This document shows, piece by piece, positions 21,224 through 30,753 of a DNA stretch of 64,000 bases (positions within the stretch are counted from its first letter, which is position 1; the number at the start of each line of letters is the position of its first letter). The DNA comes from Merluccius polli (taxonomy: Eukaryota; Chordata; Actinopteri; Gadiformes; Merlucciidae), in contig JAOPHQ010001790.1 in the NCBI GenBank assembly GCA_030340625.1, positions 22,468 to 86,467 of the forward strand, in the 5' to 3' direction. The notes under the pieces were generated by a model that ran no database searches, was not told the DNA's origin, and worked only from the letters and a program-made list of their open reading frames with translations. Position numbers and translations under genes: made by a program.

Positions 21224-21399
21224 TTGGAGCACTGAGTATTTGACTCAAATTGCCAAACCCAGGCTCGATTCACCTCATAATTGAGAGCGCAAAACCATTG
21301 TTGGCTAACACTGGTTGCGGATCTCTAAAATGGGCACTGAATTTCAGGCAAAATCCACATGTTTGCAGAGGACGCTAGCACAGGAGGTCAAATTGCATC

Positions 21400-21470
21400 T
21401 TGCAGGGGATGGTTTCGATCCAGCGCCTCTGGGTTTTGGGCCCAGCACGCTTCCGCTGCGCCACTCTGCT
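21400..21470 (-). pseudogene. iMet-derived CAA-anticodon copy
   Basis: Type C consensus; single copy in a 1602-bp unit. Confidence 0.8.
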
Positions 21471-21717
21471 TTGTAGTACTGAGTATTTGACTCAAATTGC
21501 CAAACCCAGGCTCGATTCACCTCATAATTGAGAGCGCAAAACCATTGTTGGCTAACACTGGTTGCGGATCTCTAAAATGGGCACTGAATTTCAGGCAAAA
21601 TCCACATGTTTGCAGAGGACGCTAACACAGGAGGTTAATTTTCATCTTGCAGGGGATGGTTTCAATCCATCGACCTCTGGGTCCATCACGCATCCGCTGC
21701 CCGACTCTGCTTTAAAT

Positions 21718-21790
21718 CACCCCAGATGGGTCTCGAACGCACAATCCCTGGCCTAGGAGGCCAGTGCCTTATCCATTAGTCCACTGGGGC
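21718..21790 (-). tRNA. tRNA-Arg (CCT)-like, vestigial dimer
   Basis: iMet remnant at 21647-21711. Confidence 0.6.
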
Positions 21791-22059
21791 AGATATGGTG
21801 CAAAGAAATTGATTTCAGTTCAAAAGGTTTACTAAGGTTAATCCCAACCAGATGTTGGCATTGTTTGAAACAGAAAAAGGTGGGTTTCAAAAGAGTGGAT
21901 ATGGATATGTACCAACATTTTTAATGTGCATAGAATGTGAGGAGGGATGCTTATGCTTGCTGAATTGGCTGCACTGGGATGTCAATGGCAATTTATTTAG
22001 TGGCCAATACATTGAACAGATATTCATTTGGTGGACTAAAACATTGAAAACTCCGAAAT

Positions 22060-22131
22060 TAGCAGAGGATGGTTTCGATCCATCGACCGCTGGGTTATGG
22101 GCCCAGCACGCTTCCGCTGCGCCACTCTGCT
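22060..22131 (-). tRNA. tRNA-iMet-CAT: initiator tRNA-Met (CAT), solo
   Basis: C44 variant. Confidence 0.9.
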
Positions 22132-22333
22132 TTGTAGTACTAACTATTTGACTCAAATTGCCAAACCCAGGCTCGATTCACCTCAAAATTGAGAGTGAAA
22201 AACGATTGTTGGCTAACACTGGTTGCGGATCTCTAAAATGGGCACTGAATTTGAGCCAAAATCCTCATGTTTGCTGAGGTGGCTAGACCTGGATGTCAAA
22301 TTGCAATTGACTTTGTGGTATAAAACACACATC

Positions 22334-22405
22334 TAGCAGAGGATGGTTTCGATCCATCGACCTCTGGGTTATGGGCCCAGCACGCTTCCGCTGCGCCACT
22401 CTGCT
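22334..22405 (-). tRNA. tRNA-iMet-CAT: initiator tRNA-Met (CAT), dimer
   Basis: Type A consensus. Confidence 0.93.
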
Positions 22406-22411
22406 TTAAAT

Positions 22412-22484
22412 CACCCCAGACGGGACTCGAACCCACAATCCCTGGCTTAGGAGGCCAGTGCCTTATTCATTAGGCCACTGGGGC
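22412..22484 (-). tRNA. tRNA-Arg-CCT: tRNA-Arg (CCT), dimer
   Basis: One D-loop change (AATGAATAAGG in place of AATGGATAAGG) at the end of the A box. Confidence 0.86.
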
Positions 22485-22753
22485 TGACGTGTTGCGAATA
22501 AATTGATTTCAGTTCAAAAGGTTTACTAAGGTTAATCCCAACCAGATGTTGGCATTGTTTGAAACAGAAAAAGGTGGGTTTCAAAAGAGTGGATATGGAT
22601 CTGTACCATAATTTTTAATGTGCATAGAATGTGAGGAGGGATGCTTATGCTTGCTGAATTGGCTGCACTGGGTTGTCAATGGCAATTTATTTAGTGGCCA
22701 ATACATTAAACAGATATTCATTTGGTGGACTAAAACATTGAAAACTCAGAAAT

Positions 22754-22825
22754 TAGCAGAGGATGGTTTCGATCCATCGACCTCTGGGTTATGGGCCCAG
22801 CACGCTTCCGCTGCGCCACTCTGCT
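22754..22825 (-). tRNA. tRNA-iMet-CAT: initiator tRNA-Met (CAT), solo
   Basis: Consensus with module-3 5' flank (694-bp hybrid unit). Confidence 0.92.
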
Positions 22826-23027
22826 TTGTAGTACTAACTATTTGACTCAAATTGCCAAACCCAGGCTCGATTCACCTCAAAATTGAGAGTGAAAAACGAT
22901 TGTTGGCTAACACTGGTTGCGGATCTCTAAAATGGGCACTGAATTTGAGCCAAAATCCTCATGTTTGCTGAGGTGGCTAGACCTGGATGTCAAATTGCAA
23001 TTGACTTTGTGGTATAAAACACACATC

Positions 23028-23099
23028 TAGCAGAGGATGGTTTCGATCCATCGACCTCTGGGTTATGGGCCCAGCACGCTTCCGCTGCGCCACTCTGCT
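23028..23099 (-). tRNA. tRNA-iMet-CAT: initiator tRNA-Met (CAT), dimer
   Basis: Type A consensus. Confidence 0.93.
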
Positions 23100-23105
23100 T
23101 TGAAT

Positions 23106-23178
23106 CACCCCAGACGGGACTCGAACCCACAATCCCTGGCTTAGGAGGCCAGTGCCTTATCCATTAGGCCACTGGGGC
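23106..23178 (-). tRNA. tRNA-Arg-CCT: tRNA-Arg (CCT), dimer
   Basis: Consensus; spacer ATTCAA. Confidence 0.92.
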
Positions 23179-23447
23179 TGACGTGTTGCGAAAAAATTGC
23201 TTTCAGTTCAAAAGGTTTACTAAGGTTAATCCCAACCAGATGTTGGCATTGTTTGAAACAGAAAAAGGTGGGTTTCAAAAGAGTGGATATGGATCTGTAC
23301 CATAATTTTTAATGTGCATAGAATGTGAGGAGGGATGCTTATGCTTGCTGAATTGGCTGCACTGGGTTGTCAATGGCAATTTATTTAGTGGCCAATACAT
23401 TAAACAGATATTCATTTGGTGGACTAAAACATTGAAAACTCAGAAAT

Positions 23448-23519
23448 TAGCAGAGGATGGTTTCGATCCATCGACCTCTGGGTTATGGGCCCAGCACGCT
23501 TCCGCTGCGCCACTCTGCT
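23448..23519 (-). tRNA. tRNA-iMet-CAT: initiator tRNA-Met (CAT), solo
   Basis: Consensus. Confidence 0.92.
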
Positions 23520-23695
23520 TTGTAGCACTGAGTATTTGACTCAAATTGCCAAACCCAGGCTCGATTCACCTCATAATTGAGAGCGCAAAACCATTGTTGG
23601 CTAACACTGGTTGCGGATCTCTAAAATGGGCACTGAATTTCAGGCAAAATCCACATGTTTGCAGAGGACGCTAGCACAGGAGGTCAAATTGCATC

Positions 23696-23766
23696 TTGCA
23701 GGGGATGGTTTCGATCCAGCGCCTCGGGGTTTTGGGCCCAGCACGCTTCCGCTGCGCCACTCTGCT
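23696..23766 (-). pseudogene. iMet-derived CAA-anticodon copy
   Basis: CCCCG stem variant. Confidence 0.8.
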
Positions 23767-23942
23767 TTGTAGTACTGAGTATTTGACTCAAATTGCCAAA
23801 CCCAGGCTCGATTCACCTCATAATTGAGAGCGCAAAACCATTGTTGGCTAACACTGGTTGCGGATCTCTAAAATGGGCACTGAATTTCAGGCAAAATCCA
23901 CATGTTTGCAGAGGACGCTAGCACAGGAGGTCAAATTGCATC

Positions 23943-24013
23943 TTGCAGGGGATGGTTTCGATCCAGCGCCTCTGGGTTTTGGGCCCAGCACGCTTCCGCT
24001 GCGCCACTCTGCT
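23943..24013 (-). pseudogene. iMet-derived CAA-anticodon copy
   Basis: Type C consensus. Confidence 0.8.
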
Positions 24014-24260
24014 TTCTAGTACTAAGTATTTGACTCAAATTGCCAAACCCAGGCTCGATTCACCTCATAATTGAGAGCGCAAAACCATTGTTGGCTAACA
24101 CTGGTTGCGGATCTCTAAAATGGGCACTGAATTTCAGGCAAAATCCACATGTTTGCAGAGGACGCTAACACAGGAGGTTAAATTTCATCTTGCAGGGGAT
24201 GGTTTCAATCCATCGACCTCTGGGTCCATCACGCATCCGCAGCCCGACTCTGCTTTAAAT

Positions 24261-24333
24261 CACCCCAGATGGGTCTCGAACGCACAATCCCTGGCCTAGG
24301 AGGCCAGTGCCTTATCCATTAGTCCACTGGGGC
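24261..24333 (-). tRNA. tRNA-Arg (CCT)-like, vestigial dimer
   Basis: iMet remnant at 24190-24254. Confidence 0.6.
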
Positions 24334-24598
24334 AGATATGGTGCAAAGAAATTGATTTCAGTTCAAAAGGTTTACTAAGGTTAATCCCAACCAGATGTTG
24401 GCATTGTTTGAAACAGAAAAAGGTGGGTTTCAAAAGAGTGGATATGGATATGTACCAACATTTTTAATGTGCATAGAATGTGAGGAGGCTTATGCTTGCT
24501 GAATTGGCTGCACTGGGATGTCAATGGCAATTTATTTAGTGGCCAATACATTGAACAGATATTCATTTGGTGGACTAAAACATTGAAAACTCCGAAAT

Positions 24599-24670
24599 TA
24601 GCAGAGGATGGTTTCGATCCATCGACCGCTGGGTTATGGGCCCAGCACGCTTCCGCTGCGCCACTCTGCT
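24599..24670 (-). tRNA. tRNA-iMet-CAT: initiator tRNA-Met (CAT), solo
   Basis: C44 variant. Confidence 0.9.
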
Positions 24671-24872
24671 TTGTAGTACTAACTATTTGACTCAAATTGC
24701 CAAACCCAGGCTCGATTCACCTCAAAATTGAGAGTGAAAAACGATTGTTGGCTAACACTGGTTGCGGATCTCTAAAATGGGCACTGAATTTGAGCCAAAA
24801 TCCTCATGTTTGCTGAGGTGGCTAGACCTGGATGTCAAATTGCAATTGACTTTGTGGTATAAAACACACATC

Positions 24873-24944
24873 TAGCAGAGGATGGTTTCGATCCATCGAC
24901 CTCTGGGTTATGGGCCCAGCACGCTTCCGCTGCGCCACTCTGCT
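24873..24944 (-). tRNA. tRNA-iMet-CAT: initiator tRNA-Met (CAT), dimer
   Basis: Type A consensus. Confidence 0.93.
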
Positions 24945-24950
24945 TTAAAT

Positions 24951-25023
24951 CACCCCAGACGGGACTCGAACCCACAATCCCTGGCTTAGGAGGCCAGTGC
25001 CTTATCCATTAGGCCACTGGGGC
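24951..25023 (-). tRNA. tRNA-Arg-CCT: tRNA-Arg (CCT), dimer
   Basis: Consensus. Confidence 0.92.
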
Positions 25024-25292
25024 TGACGTGTTGCGAATAAATTGATTTCAGTTCAAAAGGTTTACTAAGGTTAATCCCAACCAGATGTTGGCATTGTTTG
25101 AAACAGAAAAAGGTGGGTTTCAAAAGAGTGGATATGGATCTGTACCATAATTTTTAATGTGCATAGAATGTGAGGAGGGATGCTTATGCTTGCTGAATTG
25201 GCTGCACTGGGTTGTCAATGGCAATTTATTTAGTGGCCAATACATTAAACAGATATTCATTTGGTGGACTAAAACATTGAAAACTCAGAAAT

Positions 25293-25364
25293 TAGCAGAG
25301 GATGGTTTCGATCCATCGACCTCTGGGTTATGGGCCCAGCACGCTTCCGCTGCGCCACTCTGCT
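25293..25364 (-). tRNA. tRNA-iMet-CAT: initiator tRNA-Met (CAT), solo
   Basis: Consensus. Confidence 0.92.
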
Positions 25365-25540
25365 TTGTAGCACTGAGTATTTGACTCAAATTGCCAAACC
25401 CAGGCTCGATTCACCTCATAATTGAGAGCGCAAAACCATTGTTGGCTAACACTGGTTGCGGATCTCTAAAATGGGCACTGAATTTCAGGCAAAATCCACA
25501 TGTTTGCAGAGGACGCTAGCACAGGAGGTCAAATTGCATC

Positions 25541-25611
25541 TTGGAGGGGATGGTTTCGATCCAGCGCCTCTGGGTTTTGGGCCCAGCACGCTTCCGCTGC
25601 GCCACTCTGCT
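25541..25611 (-). pseudogene. iMet-derived CAA-anticodon copy
   Basis: 3' end CCCCTCCA, like 10560. Confidence 0.8.
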
Positions 25612-25787
25612 TTGTAGTACTGAGTATTTGACTCAAATTGCCAAACCCAGGCTCGATTCACCTCATAATTGAGAGCGCAAAACCATTGTTGGCTAACACT
25701 GGTTGCGGATCTCTAAAATGGGCACTGAATTTCAGGCAAAATCCACATGTTTGCAGAGGACGCTAGCACAGGAGGTCAAATTGCATC

Positions 25788-25858
25788 TTGCAGGGGATGG
25801 TTTCGATCCAGCGCCTCTGGGTTTTGGGCCCAGCACGCTTCCGCTGCGCCACTCTGCT
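25788..25858 (-). pseudogene. iMet-derived CAA-anticodon copy
   Basis: Type C consensus. Confidence 0.8.
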
Positions 25859-26105
25859 TTGTAGTACTGAGTATTTGACTCAAATTGCCAAACCCAGGCT
25901 CGATTCACCTCATAATTGAGAGCGCAAAACCATTGTTGGCTAACACTGGTTGTGGATCTCTAAAATGGGCACTGAATTTCAGGCAAAATCCACATGTTTG
26001 CAGAGGACGCTAACACAGGAGGTTAAATTTCATCTTGCAGGGGATGGTTTCAATCCATCGACCTCTGGGTCCATCACGCATCCGCTGCCCGACTCTGCTT
26101 TAAAT

Positions 26106-26178
26106 CACCCCAGATGGGTCTCGAACGCACAATCCCTGGCCTAGGAGGCCAGTGCCTTATCCATTAGTCCACTGGGGC
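26106..26178 (-). tRNA. tRNA-Arg (CCT)-like, vestigial dimer
   Basis: iMet remnant at 26035-26099. Confidence 0.6.
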
Positions 26179-26448
26179 AGATATGGTGCAAAGAAATTGA
26201 TTTCAGTTCAAAAGGTTTACTAAGGTTAATCCCAACCAGATGTTGGCATTGTTTGAAACAGAAAAAGGTCGGGTTTCAAAAGAGTGGATATGGATATGTA
26301 CCAAAATTTTTAATGTGCATAGAATGTGAGGAGGGATGCTTATGCTTGCTGAATTGGCTGCACTGGGATGTCAATGGCAATTTATTTAGTGGCCAATACA
26401 TTGAACAGATATTCATTTGGTGGACTAAAACATTGAAAACTCCGAAAT

Positions 26449-26520
26449 TAGCAGAGGATGGTTTCGATCCATCGACCGCTGGGTTATGGGCCCAGCACGC
26501 TTCCGCTGCGCCACTCTGCT
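26449..26520 (-). tRNA. tRNA-iMet-CAT: initiator tRNA-Met (CAT), solo
   Basis: C44 variant. Confidence 0.9.
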
Positions 26521-26722
26521 TTGTAGTACTAACTATTTGACTCAAATTGCCAAACCCAGGCTCGATTCACCTCAAAATTGAGAGTGAAAAACGATTGTTG
26601 GCTAACACTGGTTGCGGATCTCTAAAATGGGCACTGAATTTGAGCCAAAATCCTCATGTTTGCTGAGGTGGCTAGACCTGGATGTCAAATTGCAATTGAC
26701 TTTGTGGTATAAAACACACATC

Positions 26723-26794
26723 TAGCAGAGGATGGTTTCGATCCATCGACCTCTGGGTTATGGGCCCAGCACGCTTCCGCTGCGCCACTCTGCT
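26723..26794 (-). tRNA. tRNA-iMet-CAT: initiator tRNA-Met (CAT), dimer
   Basis: Type A consensus; last canonical dimer before the LINE. Confidence 0.93.
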
Positions 26795-26800
26795 TTAAAT

Positions 26801-26873
26801 CACCCCAGACGGGACTCGAACCCACAATCCCTGGCTTAGGAGGCCAGTGCCTTATCCATTAGGCCACTGGGGC
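26801..26873 (-). tRNA. tRNA-Arg-CCT: tRNA-Arg (CCT), dimer
   Basis: Consensus. Confidence 0.92.
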
Positions 26874-27142
26874 TGACGTGTTGCGAATAAATTGATTTCA
26901 GTTCAAAAGGTTTACTAAGGTTAATCCCAACCAGATGTTGGCATTGTTTGAAACAGAAAAAGGTGGGTTTCAAAAGAGTGGATATGGATCTGTACCATAA
27001 TTTTTAATGTGCATAGAATGTGAGGAGGGATGCTTATGCTTGCTGAATTGGCTGCACTGGGTTGTCAATGGCAATTTATTTAGTGGCCAATACATTAAAC
27101 AGATATTCATTTGGTGGACTAAAACATTGAAAACTCCGAAAT

Positions 27143-27214
27143 TAGCAGAGGATGGTTTCGATCCATCGACCTCTGGGTTATGGGCCCAGCACGCTTCCGC
27201 TGCGCCACTCTGCT
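27143..27214 (-). tRNA. tRNA-iMet-CAT: initiator tRNA-Met (CAT), solo
   Basis: Consensus. Confidence 0.92.
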
Positions 27215-27390
27215 TTGTAGCACTGAGTATTTGACTCAAATTGCCAAACCCAGGCTCGATTCACCTCATAATTGAGAGCGCAAAACCATTGTTGACTAAC
27301 ACTGGTTGCGGATCTCTAAAATGGGCACTGAATTTCAGGCAAAATCCACATGTTTGCAGAGGACGCTAGCACAGGAGGTCAAATTGCATC

Positions 27391-27461
27391 TTGGAGGGGA
27401 TGGTTTCGATCCAGCGCCTCTGGGTTTTGGGCCCAGCACGCTTCCGCTGCGCCACTCTGCT
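27391..27461 (-). pseudogene. iMet-derived CAA-anticodon copy
   Basis: 3' end CCCCTCCA, like 10560. Confidence 0.8.
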
Positions 27462-27637
27462 TTGTAGTACTGAGTATTTGACTCAAATTGCCAAACCCAG
27501 GCTCGATTCACCTCATAATTGAGAGCGCAAAACCATTGTTGGCTAACACTGGTTGCGGATCTCTAAAATGGGCACTGAATTTCAGGCAAAATCCACATGT
27601 TTGCAGAGGACGCTAGCACAGGAGGTCAAATTGCATC

Positions 27638-27708
27638 TTGCAGGGGATGGTTTCGATCCAGCGCCTCTGGGTTTTGGGCCAAGCACGCTTCCGCTGCGCC
27701 ACTCTGCT
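27638..27708 (-). pseudogene. iMet-derived CAA-anticodon copy
   Basis: Anticodon stem changed to CTTGG. Confidence 0.78.
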
Positions 27709-27968
27709 TGGTAGTACTGAGTATTTGACTCAAATTGCCAAACCCAGGCTCGATTCACCTCATAATTGAGAGCGCAAAACCATTGTTGGCTAACACTGGT
27801 TGTGGATCTCTAAAATGGGCACTGAATTTCAGGCAAAATCCACATGTTTTGCAGAGGACGCTGACACAGGAAAAATTTCATTTCATTTCATTTCATCTTG
27901 CAGGGGATGGTTTCAATCCATCGACCTCTGGGTCCATCACGCATCCGCTGCCTGACTCTGCTTTAAAT

Positions 27969-28041
27969 CACCCCAGATGGGTCTCGAACGCACAATCCCT
28001 GGCCTAGGAGGCCAGTGCCTTATCCATTAGTCCACTGGGGC
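27969..28041 (-). tRNA. tRNA-Arg (CCT)-like, vestigial dimer
   Basis: iMet remnant at 27898-27962, with four TTTCA repeats beside it at 27876-27895. Confidence 0.6.
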
Positions 28042-28310
28042 AGATATGGTGCAAAGAAATTGATTTCAGTTCAAAAGGTTTACTAAGGTTAATCCCAACC
28101 AGATGTTGGCATTGTTTGAAACAGAAAAAGGTGGGTTTCAAAAGAGTGGATATGGATATGTACCAACATTTTTAATGTGCATAGAATGTGAGGAGGGATG
28201 CTTATGCTTGCTGAATTGGCTGCACTGGGTTGTCAATGGCAATTTATTTAGTGGCCAATACATTGAACAGATATTCATTTGGTGGACTAAAACATTGAAA
28301 ACTCCGAAAT

Positions 28311-28382
28311 TAGCAGAGGATGGTTTCAATCCATCGACCGCTGGGTTATGGGCCCAGCACGCTTCCGCTGCGCCACTCTGCT
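28311..28382 (-). tRNA. tRNA-iMet-CAT: initiator tRNA-Met (CAT), solo, B box altered
   Basis: C44 variant with T loop ATTGAAA, like 11467. Confidence 0.72.
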
Positions 28383-28558
28383 TTGTAGTACTAACTATTT
28401 GACTCAAATTGCCAAACCCAGGCTCGATTCACCTCAAAATTGAGAGTGAAAAACGATTGTTGGCTAACACTGGTTGCGGATCTCTAAAATGGGCACTGAA
28501 TTTGAGCCAAAATCCTCATGTTTGCTGAGGTGGCTAGACCTGGATGTCAAATTGCATC

Positions 28559-28629
28559 TTGCAGGGGATGGTTTCGATCCAGCGCCTCTGGGTTTTGGGC
28601 CCAGCACGCTTCCGCTGCGCCACTCTGCT
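28559..28629 (-). pseudogene. iMet-derived CAA-anticodon copy at a recombinant junction
   Basis: Type C body, but its 3' flank comes from a type A unit (see the finding at 28540). Confidence 0.8.
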
Positions 28630-28877
28630 TTGTAGTACTGAGCATTTGACTCAAATTGCCAAACCCAGGCTCGATTCACCTCATAATTGAGAGCGCAAAA
28701 CTATTGTTGGCTAACACTGGTTGCGGATCTCTAAAATGGGCACTGAATTTGAGGCAAAATCCACATGTTTGCAGAGGACGCTAACACAGGAGGTTAAATT
28801 TCATCTTGCAGGGGATGGTTTCAATCCATCGACCTCTGGGTCCATCACGCATCCGCTGCCCGACTCTGCTTTAAATC

Positions 28878-28950
28878 CCCCCCAGACGGGTCTCGAACGC
28901 ACAATCCCTGGCCTAGGAGGCCAATGCCTTACCCATTAGTCCACTGGGGC
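28878..28950 (-). pseudogene. tRNA-Arg (CCT)-like, vestigial dimer, altered
   Basis: Changes in the 3' acceptor strand (a run of seven G on the minus strand) and in the D arm (AATGGGTAAGGCATTGG); the acceptor end is therefore approximate. iMet remnant at 28806-28870. Confidence 0.55.
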
Positions 28951-29219
28951 AGATATGGTGCAAAGAAATTGATTTCAGTTCAAAAGGTTTACTAAGGTTA
29001 ATCCCAACCAGATGTTGGCATTGTTTGAAACAGAAAAAGGTGGGTTTCAAAAGAGTGGATATGGATATGTACCAAAATTTTTAATGTGCATAGAATGTGA
29101 GGAGGGATGCTTATGCTTGCTGAATTGGCTGCACTGGGTTGTCAATGGCAATTTATTTAGTGGCCAATACATTGAACAGATATTCATTTGGTGGACTTAA
29201 ACATTGAAAACTCCGAAAT

Positions 29220-29291
29220 TAGCAGAGGATGGTTTCGATCCATCGACCTCTGGGTTATGGGCCCAGCACGCTTCCGCTGCGCCACTCTGCT
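29220..29291 (-). tRNA. tRNA-iMet-CAT: initiator tRNA-Met (CAT), solo
   Basis: Consensus body. Its 5' flank has the right-subfamily signature (GGAGTACTGTGT), so the subfamily change lies left of the LINE. Confidence 0.92.
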
Positions 29292-29377
29292 TTGGAGTAC
29301 TGTGTGTTTGACTCAAATTGCCAAACCCAGGCTCGATTCACCTCATAATTGAGAGTCTGCGGGGGTGTACTTCAAAG

Positions 29378-30667
29378 ATGGCGGTGCCGATCGGCAGTCA
29401 TGCAGGTGCTGCTGGAGCACACACAAAAAACAATGCCAAACTTCGTAACAAGTTTGCCTCTCTACAACAACCCGGTTTTTGTTTCAACAAACTACACAAA
29501 ACCAATATACTGCAGCGACAGACCACTTCTGACGTTGCTCAAAGAGCGTTTGCTTTATGTTATGTGGCCGTGTTAGTCCTACTGTCTGTGCGTTGCTGTT
29601 ACTCAAACCGGACTGATCAACGAGAAATCATTCTCAACACATGCAGTCAATATGCAACCTACTCCACGCTGCTAAATAATGGCCACGCTACCCCACCAAC
29701 AACGGGCCGTTCGACAGGGAGAGCAGAGAGATCAAACCGACCACATCGTGTTATCCTCTACTTGATGACAACTATCCTGCTGGCTGGTGATATCGAGCCT
29801 AACCCAGGACCTCACCTGAACGACGGCGGCGGGCCGCTTCCACCCCTCGGCGCATTGGACGTCCAACCCATTCCCATCGGGTCTGCGTCGGGAGCGGTGA
29901 GTGGCGCTGACGGCTGGATGGCGAGCCGAGGGAGACGCCAGCAAACGCGGGGAGACCACGGCACTGGAGGAGGGGGTGTCCTGGCAGATATGTCCGTGAT
30001 CATCACGCCAGGAGTCCGACTGAATACTCTTGGCGTGGGGCGGTCTTCACAACGGGACGCGCCGAGCGCGCGTGTAATTCCACCTGTATCTGTGGCTGCT
30101 GTGACGGTGTGCGACGTCGGACGCTCGCCGTGTCCACAGACAGCCATGGCTGCCCTCGGTGTGGCACAGTCTTCGCCGCGGGACAAGTTGGAGGTGCGGG
30201 CGGCGACTACACCTGTAACTGCGGTGGCAGATGCAGGCGGCGGCGGCCGCTTGTATCCACAGACAGGTGGTGGTGAGTACCAACAACAAACTACCACCAG
30301 AACATCCGCACTGCGCCCCACCAAACAAAAACAAAAGGGACTAAACCCAGCCATAAAAAAATACCGCAAGACGAACATTTTTAAAACTCTTAACCACGCA
30401 AAAATTGTTTGGGACCCAAAGTCCAAACCAACGGGACTACTGGGCGGACATTTAAATATCCGTAGCGCCGTTTCTAAACAAAGTCAACTGGAACACTTGC
30501 TATCTGACTCTAACCTGGACTTTCTAGGCCTTTCAGAAACATGGTTAAAAAAAAACTCATCTGTGGCAGCTATTAACTTTCCTGGGTATAATTTGTTTAG
30601 GAGGGATAGAATGGGGGGGAAAGGTGTGTGTGGGGGGGGTGTTAATATATGTAAAAAACACAATTAA
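29378..30667 (+). CDS. LINE ORF, N-terminal part: 2A-like leader, linker and start of endonuclease
   Basis: Start chosen at ATG 29378, the first in the insertion (context CAAAGATGG); the frame is open further upstream only into tRNA-array sequence. About 430 residues. There is a hydrophobic stretch near residue 55 (LCYVAVLVLLSVRC). The 2A-like motif GDIEPNPGP lies at 29786-29812, preceded by the hydrophobic VILYLMTTILLA. Motifs ending NPGP after DxE are known to cause ribosome skipping in viruses and some APE-type LINEs. A Gly/Thr-rich linker follows. The endonuclease begins near 30445 (HLNIRS, then SETWL with the catalytic-type Glu). The frame leaves the endonuclease at a G8 run at 30632-30639; one base fewer would continue as GGVLIYVKN. 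Confidence 0.8.
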   Translation: MAVPIGSHAGAAGAHTKNNAKLRNKFASLQQPGFCFNKLHKTNILQRQTTSDVAQRAFALCYVAVLVLLSVRCCYSNRTDQREIILNTCSQYATYSTLLNNGHATPPTTGRSTGRAERSNRPHRVILYLMTTILLAGDIEPNPGPHLNDGGGPLPPLGALDVQPIPIGSASGAVSGADGWMASRGRRQQTRGDHGTGGGGVLADMSVIITPGVRLNTLGVGRSSQRDAPSARVIPPVSVAAVTVCDVGRSPCPQTAMAALGVAQSSPRDKLEVRAATTPVTAVADAGGGGRLYPQTGGGEYQQQTTTRTSALRPTKQKQKGLNPAIKKYRKTNIFKTLNHAKIVWDPKSKPTGLLGGHLNIRSAVSKQSQLEHLLSDSNLDFLGLSETWLKKNSSVAAINFPGYNLFRRDRMGGKGVCGGGVNICKKHN

Positions 30668-30753
30668 ATGTAGTCTCATTAAATGGTCACATCATGACAT
30701 AGATGTTGAATGTATAGGGCTGAATATTACACTGTCTCCAGAAATGTCTTTTA

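Larger units (their letters stand above)
1..29355 (-). repeat. Higher-order tandem array of tRNA-Arg(CCT) / initiator tRNA-Met genes (left part)
   Basis: The whole stretch is built from repeated modules. Module 1 (about 694 bp) carries an iMet (type A), an Arg-CCT 6 bp away and a solo iMet (type B). Module 2 (247 bp) carries an iMet-bodied copy with a CAA anticodon (type C) and occurs 0, 1 or 2 times. Module 3 (about 661 bp) carries a vestigial iMet-Arg pair (type D) and another solo iMet. Type A iMet genes lie 694, 1602 or about 1847 bp apart. The roughly 250-bp spacers between tRNAs are repeated too and show no gene of their own; their short open frames run through the tRNA genes and are not credible proteins. 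The array continues beyond the left edge. Confidence 0.95.

Noticed and set aside
1..29355. tRNA-derived SINE family or CRISPR-like array
   Set aside because: Copies are full-length tRNAs with mature ends and stable intergenic modules, with no A-rich or LINE-like tails. Units are hundreds of bases with no unique spacers.
29732..30426. Minus-strand open frames opposite the LINE N-terminal region
   Set aside because: GC-rich shadow frames; the plus strand carries the recognisable 2A, endonuclease and RT motifs.
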